This document shows positions 27,001 through 39,000 of a stretch of DNA of 64,000 bases, in pieces (the stretch's first letter is position 1; each line of letters opens with the position of its first letter). Source of the DNA: Telopea speciosissima (Eukaryota > Streptophyta > Magnoliopsida > Proteales > Proteaceae); NCBI RefSeq assembly GCF_018873765.1, contig NC_057924.1, positions 15,153,001-15,217,000 on the forward strand, written 5' to 3'. The notes below the pieces were generated by a model. The model saw nothing but the letters and a program-made list of their open reading frames with translations. It searched no databases and was not told the origin of the DNA. A program made the translations under genes and the position numbers.

Positions 27001-30000
27001 TGTCATACACTCCAAGTGAAATGACTTTTTTATCCCAAAATTGCAAAGGCCATATCAATCTGACAGTGGACAGAAAAGAGACGCTACACATTCTAGTGAG
27101 CAACAGATTTACCCATCATTTAATAATGCAAGTTATGTTTAAAAAAAAATCTGCTGAAAATACGCTAATCAAGAAGTGAAATTCACATAAAGCCAAATGG
27201 ATACCTACTGAATCCATGGATATTGATATGCCCCACACATACCTAGTGGTTGAAAATAAACTCAAAAAGCAAGGTAGCAAAACACTATAATGATAAGAGT
27301 AAAACGAAAGTGAGGGCATAGATAGAGGACACAGTAAAGATATTGCTACTTCGTTGACCATAAATATAAACGGCAATTTATGAGAACAGAAGTAGAGAAC
27401 CTTACTTGAGCACGCAGCAACTTAATATCATCCTGAGTTTCTTCAGTGTCATATGTTAAATATAAATGCTTTCCCACATTATCACGAGCATAAGGGAAAA
27501 GAACATCTGTAACGAATGATATAGGAGTTGCCGTCCCCTCAATGTCAAGAACAATACAACGCTGCAGATAACAGCAGGAGATTAATAAAAGACAATTTCA
27601 TCCGCATCAGGCAATAGATAGAGCAACCAAACAATGACAATTAACTTTGCCTACTAAAAATGACATTCTGGAACCTAAGATTTCTCATTAAAAGGAGAAG
27701 ACTTCCAGAACATACATGTGATGGCTCCGGTGCATCGTTTAAATTCTGTACAGCCGCATTCACAGCCATGTTTGTATTCCTCTGATGACCAAAAACTCTT
27801 TGAATTGGATCATGGCTTGGCGTAGACCAGTCCAAGCCCAACTGATAAAGTTTGATAGCAGCATCAAAGAGATAGTGATTGCATTCAGCCTGACACAATG
27901 AAAGCAATATATTACTGGATAAAAATTTTTAATGCAAGTTCACTCAATAAAATCGAAGACTCAAGGTGCTATGCCATAAGGAATCTTCACATTTCTATAG
28001 TTTCAAACATCACTACATGACGCAATCATAAACATACATTATGTGTTAATTTATCCAAAATAAACACAAATCTAGCAAGGGGAAAAGATACACATAGTCT
28101 AACAATATGAACACCACGATATTATCATGTTGGACATACAGTATTCAGCACAATAATGTAGTGAAGGGGCCCACTATTTATGAGTTGATGAATGTGTATT
28201 TGCCACGGAAGAGAAAGGAGCTAGAGAAGTAAGTACATAGAGACCCTTAAGGGAACATGGTCAGACTATGGTGTCATTGTCATGTGTGATAGTTGGAGTG
28301 GACCTATTAGGTAGTCCATCATCAATTTCATGGTATACTGTGATAGTACGATTGTGTTCGGAGGCGGTCCAAGAGGTGGGGATAGAGAATGTTGTCCAAG
28401 TGGTCACGGACAATGGTAGTAAATTCAAGAAGGCGGGGGAGAGATTGATGAACAGTGAGTACTGCCTGTTTTGGACTCCTGTGCAGCGATTGCATTTTTT
28501 TTGTTTTTTGGTAGAAGCAGCTATTGCATTGACCTCATGCTGAAATACATGGGGAAGAAGACCTTGGTACGAAGTGTGGTCAAGAGGGCAAAACAAGTGA
28601 CCAAATTTGTACACAACCATAAACATGCCCTGAGCTGCTGAGGACCAAGTGTGGTGAGGATTTGGTTAGGCCGAGCATTACTTGATTTCTCACCAACTAC
28701 AAGACTATAATGCCCTAAAGAGCATTGAGGTAAAAAAGGTAGGACTCAGATCCATGTTAGCTTCAGAGGAGTGGGTTAGTTGGAGGGAGTCGGGTTCTCT
28801 AGGACGTAGAGCAGTCCAACCGATCATAACTAGTGAGCTCTTTTGTTGACTTACCAATGTTTGAAATAGACATAGATGAAGACCTTCAAGAATGCACTTG
28901 AGACTTTCAGCCGTGTAGCCACAAAGTCTGGTTGGAACAATACTGCTCCTGGTATGCCCTTATCTTAATTTCTTAGTTTGATACATATAATTATGTACCA
29001 AGTACAATAAATTACCAAGAATATTCTACCGCAGCCTACGCAGGTGAATGGTGGGTGTTATATGGGAGATGTACCTAACTTTAGAAAGAAGTCCTGGTAA
29101 GCCCTTAACTTAATTTCTTAGTTTGATTCATATAAATGTTATAGAGATTCATGTGAGTCTCGGTATTAGTGCTAGGCACTACCAAGACATGTGCGGAAAG
29201 TAGTTTAGTCAAGCTATTTAATTTGTGTTTTATTTTATTTTCCTGTTATGCCCTTAGCGGTTATATATATTGAGGTTTAGTGGGAGATTACACACATTGT
29301 CTCTCAGCAACCACAATTCAAAAGTACACCAAAAGCTGGTCCAAGGGTCTTTAGGACTAGGAGAATAACTCGGAACCTCAGAGAAATTTCAGTAGATTCT
29401 CAGAGCTGGAATAAAAGATATTGAAGTATCCTACTTGACTAAGGAAACTCAATTGGAATAGAATCTGATAGCAGTAAGATACTAATCCATTCTAAAGACA
29501 GGAACAAGAATATGGTTTAATACCAGTAATGATCAGCAAAACAGAACTAGAAGAGAACCATGGATATGTCATATGTATAGACGTGAAATAGACTAATAAC
29601 AAAGCAAAACAGAACTAGAAGAGGAAAACTAGAATATGCGAGAAAGACGTTGATGCAGGACATTTGGGGACTGCTCCTACTAGCCCTAGCCCAGGCCCAA
29701 TTGGATACTCCAAGAGATACCATCTCAGGCCCAAGCCCATGCCCTACCAGCCCTACATTTAGTTTTTTTTTGTTTTATCTTTTATTTTTAGAGTTATTTG
29801 GTAGTTATTGCTGTAGAAATAGTTATTAGGGGGCAGTTATTGCTGTAGAAGTAAGTTGTTAGGGAGTTATTTTCTTCTTCTTCTTTTGATTTTGAGTTTT
29901 TAAAAAAATGTATTTTGAGAGGAATGAGAACAGAATTGAATAACCAAAGAATGAATTGAGTTTCTGGCTGTGTGCATGTGCACCCTGCTTCCACCCCCCC

Positions 30001-33000
30001 TTCCTTCTTCTTCTCTTGTCTCCTTGCAACTCTGATCCCCCCCCCTCTTCTTCTTCTTCTACTGCTTCTTCTTCTCTTTTCCCCCCCTGCATTTCTGATT
30101 TTCCCTCTTCTTCTTGTTCTTCTACTGTTTCTTCTTCTCACGGTTTCTCCTCTTTTCCCCCTACAATTCTGATTTCCTCCTCGATTCTCTTTCTTCCTTT
30201 CCCCTCCCCCCATTATCTAGTATCAGAGTCCAAACCTGGGTGAATCTCTTTTTCTCAGATTCTTCTCCCTTTCAATCTCTCTTCCCCTCTTTTCTTTCTT
30301 CTCCTAGCTAAGTTCTCTTATCTTGTTCCCTTCCCTATTCTGGAAACCCCAAGCCAGAACTCCAAAAGACTCATATACACTACCTTATCTTCTTTACCAT
30401 AACATCCATTGACCCCCTTTAACCACACGATTGCAACAACCAATCGTTCCATATTATTCAATCCTATCCCAAGTTGGAATGAGGAACAACACCGGAGATG
30501 CTGCAACAGTAATGACGTATGACTTCGACATTCCACTCAACAATATCGAGACGACGTGTTGTTTCAAGATTTCATCTCCTCTTCTCGTGAATTACCTGAG
30601 CTTTTGAACGGTATGGATGTGCATCACATGGACTGATTTCCTGGGTTTATCCAAACTCGAGGTCGAGTTTTTTTAAAGCAAGGGAGAGTTGATGCAGGAC
30701 ATTTCGGGGCTGCTCCTACTAGCCCTAGCCCAGGCCCACTTGGATACTCCAAGAGATACCATCTCAGGCCCAAGCCCAAGCCCTACCAGCCCTGCATTTA
30801 ATTTATTTTTGTTTTATCTTTTATTTTTTAGAGTTATTTGGCAGTTATTGCTGTAGAAATAATTATTAGGGGGCAGTTATTGCTGTAGAAGTAGTTGTTA
30901 GGGAGTTATTTTCTTCTTTTTTTTATTGAGTTTTTAAAAGAATGTATTTTGAGAGGAATGAGAACAGAATTGAATAACCAAAGAATGAATTGAGTTTCTA
31001 GCTGTGTGTGTGTGTGCACCCTCCTCCCCCCCCCCCTCTTCCTTCTTCTTCTCTTGTCTCCCTGCAACTCTGATCCCCCCCCCTCTTCCTCTTCTTCTCT
31101 TTTCCCCCCCTACAATTCTGATTTTCCCTCTTCTTCTTCTTCTTCTACTATTTCTTCTTCTCATGGTTTCTCCTCTTTTGCCCCTGCAATTCTGATTTCC
31201 TCCTGGATTCTCTTTCTTCTTCTGTTTATTTTTGTTTTATCTTTTATTTTTAGAGTTATTTGGCAGTTATTGCTGTAGAAATAGTTATTAGGGGGCAGTT
31301 ATTGCTGTAGAAGTAGTTGTTAGGGACTTAATTTCTTCTTCTTTTTTTGATTTTGAGTTTTTAAAAGAAAGTATTTTGAGAGGAATGAGAACAGAATTGA
31401 ATAACCAAAGAATGAATTGAGTTTCTGGCTGTGTGCGTGTGCACCCTCCTTCCCCCCCCCCTTCCTTCTTCTTCTCTTGTCTCCCTGCAACTCTGATCCC
31501 CCCCCTCTTCTTCTTCTTCTTCTTCTCTTTTCCCCCCTGCAATTCTGATTTCCCCTCTTCTTCTTCTTCTTCTACTGTTTCTTCTTCTCACGGTTTCTCC
31601 TCTTTTCTCCCCTGCAATTCTGATTTCCTCCTGGATTCTCTTTCTTCCTTTCCCCTCCCCCCATTAGACTAACCAGTAACTTGAAAGAAACCAGAAAATA
31701 GAGAATATAAGAAATTGGGGCTATGACCTTGGAATCACCACCAGTCAAGCCTACTGAATCACCACAGAATAGAGGCAGAAAAGCCAGTTTCATTGAATCA
31801 AAAAATCATAAAGGCTTTTGAACCTTAGAATGTATTTATAAAGAACTAAATAAAACAAAACAAACCTGGATTCCTTCCATATGCAGGCTAAAAGGAAGGA
31901 TCCTATTTCCAACTCATCTACTAAATAGAATAAAGTAAAGATAAAACCCAAACAGATAAGGGAGCTTCATTAATGCGCAGGCTTTGCTGGAAATTTCCTA
32001 ATCTGACCCCATAACCTAATTACACTAGGAAACTGAAAAAACAAAGAAATAAGAACTATATTATTAACCCACAACTAGACTTGACCCAAACCACTGAAAG
32101 ACTTGTTCAGTTGAACCAGAATTTGGTTCAAAACACGATCTGCAGGGTGAAAAAGACTCTGGTCCTCATTGCTGTTGCAGCCCCTTTCTTCCTTTTCATT
32201 CTTCTGTAGGAAATCTGCATCACAGAGTTTTTGCCCAATTCCTGTTAACTTCCATGACAATTACAAACGACTAAATTTTTTAACTTTGATACTAAGAACA
32301 CTCATGCATATTCTGAAAAAACAGAGGGAAAGATGATCATTGAGAACCTACAAAATAAAAAGTGTGCAACTTATATAATAATAGGAACCTGCCTTGGTGA
32401 AAAACAGAAGAGTTATTGGGAGCAACTAATAATTGTCATCATGTCACGGTAGCTATGCTTATTACAGGGACATGGAATTTAGAAGAATATTTATTACCAG
32501 TAGAATAGTGATTTCTTACTTTCTTTGTCATCAGCATGCTAAACTCTAAGATTTCCCAGTCAAGCATCCTGTTAATTTTATAGTCATGCAAGCTTTATTC
32601 ATGCTTTGGACAGGAAATGATACTACAAAACACAGTACAAGTAAACTCAGTTCATGTTAATCTCACAAACTTTCTGTAGAAAACCTAGGACCTGTAACCA
32701 GTAACTCTAGAGAGAAGAGAAGATGGAAGTTGTAAATACTTGAATTAATTAATTGATAGGTAAGCCCCTCTATTCCCCTCTATTTATAATAGAGGGGAAA
32801 TTACAAAGAGACTAAACTAGGCGATGTGGGACTAAAACCCACATAGCCGACGACTGTACCTAATAACATAATAAATAAACTAACCCCAAAAGGACCAGAA
32901 TACCCCCACGGTATTCTAGATTACATATTCCAACACTCCCCCTCAAGCTGGATTATACAAATAAGTAAAGAAAGAAGATCCAGCTTGAACTAAAGAAAAA

Positions 33001-36000
33001 AAGAACTCCTAATAATGCTACCACTCCCCCTCAAGTTGGTGCATACAATGTACTAATGCCCAACTTGAACAAAATGGGAAAAAAAACTAAGGTGCAGCAG
33101 AATCCAGCTTGACATATGAATGCAGCTCCCAAATAAACCTTCAAGAACTTGAAAAAAAAAGGCAGCTTTCAACGATCTTCAATAGCTATCCAGTGATGAA
33201 TCTCAGATTGTCACAATGACATAGAATCTTGAAGTGAAATAACTAGAGCAGCAAGCACTGGAAACAAACTGAATCAATCAGCAGAAAAAAACTATATCAA
33301 CCCAACTGAAAGTCTTCCATCAGGCAATAACCAAATATCTTCAAAACCTTCTTCTCTTCAATACTTCAATCTCCCCCTTACGGCAAACTCAACCCAATAA
33401 CAAAGGATACCCAATAGCAATGGTTGAAAACACTGATCTTCTATGTTTTGCACCAATGTTCCTGCAAGTTCTACGTTCTGCAATGTCTGCAGGTGTACTG
33501 TACATAATCCCCCCCTCATGTGTAGTACACGTGGACATAACAGAGATGATGTAAGAGATAGGGCAAAAACATTATATTCCAGATTTTTCCAAGAGGTGCT
33601 AAGGGTAATGGAAAAGGAAGAAATGGCAAATTAGAAAATACCATGAACTTCCAAAGGGGTTATGGGTATATGCCAAAGGTATGTTTTGGGATATGAAGGG
33701 AATTAGAATTATTGAAAGGGAACGGTGTTGGAAAAAAAAGATGGCATGGCTGTAATTTGGTGGAAATCCACTTTTAAATACAATCCAAGCCAAAGGGCAA
33801 ACTGGTAATAAACCAGAATTTTCAAGGGTCAATTGGGTAGTCAAATAGGAGAATGAATTAAAAAGGTAATGGCAGTTCCGTAAATAACCAGAATTTTGCA
33901 AGGGGCCCTTGGTAAATAAGAAAGTAATGGGTCATGTAGGGAATTAGATTTATAAATGGGGGACAGACTTAGAAGGGAAAATAAGTAAAGACTATGAAGC
34001 AATTGAAGGCAAAAGTAAGGGCAAAAGTGGGGGCAATAATGGGATTCAGAAAACATAATAATAAAGACACCACGTCTGTGGTTGTCTTCAACCTTCAAAA
34101 CCTAAGACGGTAAAGTGAACAGAGAAGCAGCACCTTGGGGGAGAAAAGGGGCATATTCCTACGCTGAACCAAGCAGCCAGCAGGAAAACCATGACTCAAC
34201 AGAAATCTCGTCTTCAACCTCTAGACTCCATGAAACACCAGACCACAACAAATCAGCAGAGCCGTGGACTATCTTCTACCTCTTGAGAGTCACGATTCTG
34301 AAATTCTTCTCCAAGTTTCAAGACCAAAAATTAAATTTGCTGAAGATGCCATCAGCAAGAACCCATCAGCAAATCAACACGGTAGCAGAACTCAAGAAAA
34401 ACACCTTCGACTCCACCAATCGAACCACACAGAAGCAGCAGAAACCAGGGTTACATATCTTAACACCAACATCAAGAGAAATCGATGGAGCCATCGTTAG
34501 GGCAGGGGCAGCAGCAGAAATCGAGAACAATACAATACTGTCAGACAATCCAGCGGAGTAGAAAAGCAACATATCAATCTCCTTCAACCCTCTTCTTCGA
34601 TTGAACAAAACCGAAGGATCCGCAACAATAACAAATTGAACCATAGCAGTATAATTTCGACAGGGAGCAACGAGGTAGAGCAACAAAATCGAAGAGAGAC
34701 ACCAGCAGTAGCAAGTCTTTAGCAATCGATTAAAAAAAACAGCAGTAGCAATCGATAAGATATGATTCACATCACTGATAGCAAACTTTCGAACTAAACA
34801 TGTATGATTTTCCACACTAAATCTTCATGGAAACCCTAGTTCGTTTTCTTCTTGAACTAGGTTTTCATTCTTCAAACTAGAAACCCAAAACGACTCTCAA
34901 AACGGCTTTGACGGAGAGAACCAGGTGCTGGTTAGTGCTCTGATACCATGTAGAAAACCTAGGACCTGTAACCAGTAACTCTAGAGAGAAGAAAAGAGAG
35001 AAGAGAAGATGGAAGTTGTAAATACTTGAATTAATTAATTGATAGGTAAGCCCCTCTATTTATAATAGAGGAAAAATTACAAAGAGACTAAACTAGGCGA
35101 TGTGGGACTAAAACCCAAATAGCCGACGACTGTACCTAATAACATAATAAATAAACTAACCCCAAAAGGACAGTATTCTGGATTACATATTCCAACACTC
35201 CCCCTCAAGCTGGATTATACAAATAAGTAAAGAAAGAAGATCCAGCTTGAACTAAAGAAAAAAAGAACTCCTAATAATGCTAACACTGTCCAATCACTGA
35301 ATTTTTTAAAATGCCAAATCATTCATTCACCAGAAAAAATGTCTGAAATTTTTAACTTTATCCAATCAAATATCCTTAAAGAAATACTCGGAATAATTTA
35401 CTTATCTTCTCGATGATATTACAAACCTGAGTTTTAGCCCTGATCCATGAGTCTCCCCATATATATACCCCATGGTTACGAACAAGAACAGCTGTAGTTT
35501 TTGGGTAAGCTTGAATCTGTGGAACATAAGGTAAGTATAATCAGGTTTTGTGCAATCTATAAGCATTGGATGCAGCAGCATTACCCAGCGCAAACAATGA
35601 CAATGGCACACTTTAATATTTAAATCCCCAGAATAGGCTCAGTCGCAGGAGATGGAACAATTTTTTGCAGGATAACAGTCATAACACATTTGTACTTTAG
35701 AATAGGAAACAGAAATTAGTTGGCTGATACATTAAGCATGTAGACCTTGGTTATGAGGACAATGATGCCACTAGTTGGTTCTGAGAAACAGACGCTTGTT
35801 ATGTAAAAATCTCCTTGGTGGAAGATCATTTCACATGGGGAAAAAAAGGCTGACACATTAAGCATGTAGACCTTGGTTATGAGGACAATGATGCCAACTC
35901 TGTGTGTGTGTGTGTGTGTGCGAGTGAGAGAGAGACAATAAACACAATACAGTCTGATACCTGCCAATTCCATATGGAAGTTGCTACTCTGACACTACAT

Positions 36001-39000
36001 CTCACAGAAATCTTGACTAAACAAAATCAATAAAGGAGCATAAATAGTTATATACTTCCATCTTCAAATGCAAACAGCCTATCAAGAGTAAGTATATGTG
36101 AGGAGAAGCAATTAATTCTGTCCAAGGAGTGTTAAAACAAGAACAAGCTCCATGTTATTAAAGGCTACCACGAACAATCATTTATTGTTGTCATGAAAAA
36201 AGAAAACCATGTGTAGGACAAAGGTCAACAAGAAATAGTAGCTAGGAAAACTATTAACAATTAAACATTTAAAAAAAAAATACCGCTTCACTAAGAGATT
36301 CCGTGAGCTCTCCTTCATGGGCAGTGTTCTCTATTATTGGGACCACAAGCTCATCATGATAACCATGCCCGTCAATGCCTTTAATCATCTCCATATGAGT
36401 AATCTAACAATCAACACAAAATCCATAGTAACCAGAAGATGAAAATACATCTAAAAAAAAAAGTGAACAAGAGAGGGGACATACAACCCTTGAATTTTCA
36501 ATAACCATATAAGAAGGAAAAGGTCAAACAAAATAACCACAAAATAAGATAACCATTTTAAAGCAAAATAAGCTGTATCTTGAACAAAATAGTTAACGCA
36601 GTTTGTAACCTAATTACATCATGCAGATGCTACAAGATTCCAAAGACACTAGCTACCCAGGGAGAAGGAATTAAAAAGTCAATATAAATCACTCACATTA
36701 GCATAATGAAGTAACTATTCATACAGTAACAGAAGAATTAAAACTAGAGGCAGTACTTGAGAAATTACAAGGAGATACATCCAATTTCAATCAATGGTTG
36801 GAAGATTTAACTAAGTAAATCAAACAGGAAATTTAAGTGCAACCAAAGTTAGTGGCCATTTGAACTCATTCTTTTGAGGCTCTTCCCCAACTTGTTTGGA
36901 GTAGAAACTCAACCATTGAGGTGGGTATTCGGTGATCCCACCATGTCCATCTCATGAAAAAGTGGTGGCAGTCTATATTGTGGCTGGTGGCATGTAGAAA
37001 CACCCAAAACTAAAAAGCAGAAAAGTTTCTATCTATGGTGCTACATCTGCTCTGTTTCAAAACCTTTTCTTATTTATTCCATGAAGTCCAGCTCTCCATC
37101 AGTCATTGCATGAGTCTTAGAATCATTCTTATCTGAATGCTTCTTAATAACCCCGACTTCCAAACTTCTATTCTGGTTGCTGTAACAGGGCACTACAAAT
37201 AAGTCAAGCCTTCCCCTAGGCAACTCCACAATAAAATTAAGCAAGACGACATGACAAACCATCTTTATCGAAGGCTGCATTAAGAAACCTTTTCTCTTAA
37301 AACCTAAATTAGAAATTAATACTTCAATTTGGCATGTAGTAGTCTACAAAGGGCCTCCAAGTCTCTTACTTTCAGAACTGTCTGACACCAAATAGGAAGT
37401 TACAAATCCATCCATTGCATTCTTCTCAGAATTCCCACATGCCTCAATAAGTGTGATCTAATTGCACAAGCAAATTGCTAGAGCAAGGCACAGAAGACCA
37501 TAGAGAATAAGTACTCCTATGTGTACTTCGCCCCAGTGAAAGACCACTATACCAAGGCATAGGGCCTAGTCGACCGGCGTGAGCACGCCGTAAGCATTGT
37601 TGCACGAGTACTGTATCATGAGCGCACTACCGAGTACTAGTATATACTTCTAATGCTCATATCTATTCACAGTTGTGAGGTACTGTTTAAGTAATTCCTT
37701 ATAAAGATGTGATAAATGTATCATAATTGATGCACATGGTGTTGTCCGAATAGCCATTCAAAAAGGCACTAATTTTGTGGGACTCAGCAAGTCTAGAGAA
37801 AGGACAAAATAAATGTGAAAGGGTCATCAACACAGTTTGGAAGTGACTAACATGTAAGACACTCTCCCTGACCCATGCAGACTATTAAGCAGTACCGTGA
37901 GGAAAAATACTCTTCATAACAGAGATGCTGCAGGGGTTATTCTTCAATAATATCCAGCAAGGAAGGGAGACAAAGGATTCTTCATAAAAAGGGCAGCGGC
38001 AGAGAAGAAATCAGGAGAATTTCATGCGCAGAAACAGGGGTGCCACAGCCTCAAGCCAATTCAACTTGTACTTCAAATATGCAGCATCACTAATCATCAG
38101 ATGAAAACCCTATGCCTTCATGATCTTTCACTAGGGTTTAACAGAAATAATGCAGCATTGGTTGCTGCCAACCAAGGCAGAAAGTAACCTTAAAGAAACT
38201 CTCAAAACCAAGGATAAGAATGTGCAAGATATGATCAGATCAGCTCTGATAGTGACAATGTGAAAACCTGTAACCCAGTACCCAAAGAGAAAAAGGAGGA
38301 AGAAGAAGAGGGAAGAGAGAAGAAAGAGAACTAGAGCCACGATAGGATAGAGAAGTTAGCCTATCATTGTCTAGCCCCATCGCATATATTATATTATGAA
38401 ATCTACTCTTAGTAGGAAACTAAGAGTCAAAGTCTAATTGCAAACGAAGTCTTGAAGAATAACAAAGATAAAAACAACTCAACAACTAACTCCAAATCTC
38501 TCTCTCATGATTTAACCAAGACAATGACTCACTCCCCCTCACGGTACTGCTTAATAGGGATGAAGCAAGTACTGGCCCTGATTAGAGGTGGCAACACGCA
38601 AGAAATCAGTGGACCATTGGAAAACAACAACAAACTCAGCCTTATCCCAACTTAATGGGTCAGCTACATGGATCCAAACAAAACAAAGTAGGGGGAAACT
38701 GAGATCTAAACAAAAAAGGGTAAAGAAGAGATGGGGAAAAGAGGGATGAGAAATGAAATTAGAAATGAAAAAAAAAAGGAAAATGACAAATGAAAGATGG
38801 AAAGTAAAGAGAAAAAAAGAAAGCAAGTTGAAAGTTGAAAGTAAGAGGAAAGAGAAACAGCCCAGCAAGTTAGGAGAAACTCAACTAAATGGGATCTGCT
38901 ACATAGATCCTTGCCCTCCAAAAGGCTCTATCCGAGGTCATACTTTGTACGAGACCTAAACCATACATGTCCTTCCTTACAATTTCTCCTATGGTCATTT

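Noticed and set aside
29794..31591. Several Arg/Glu-rich or Ser/Leu/Phe-rich frames
   Set aside because: Produced by CT/GA tracts in the LTRs of the TRIM-like element and repeated in each copy; no protein family.
34115..34815. Frames of about 149 codons on both strands inside the element at 32675-35285
   Set aside because: No gag, protease, integrase or reverse transcriptase motif. The element interior appears non-coding.
34937..34948. GCTCTGATACCA and similar tRNA-like strings
   Set aside because: These are primer-binding sites of LTR elements (complement of the initiator tRNA 3' end), not tRNA genes.
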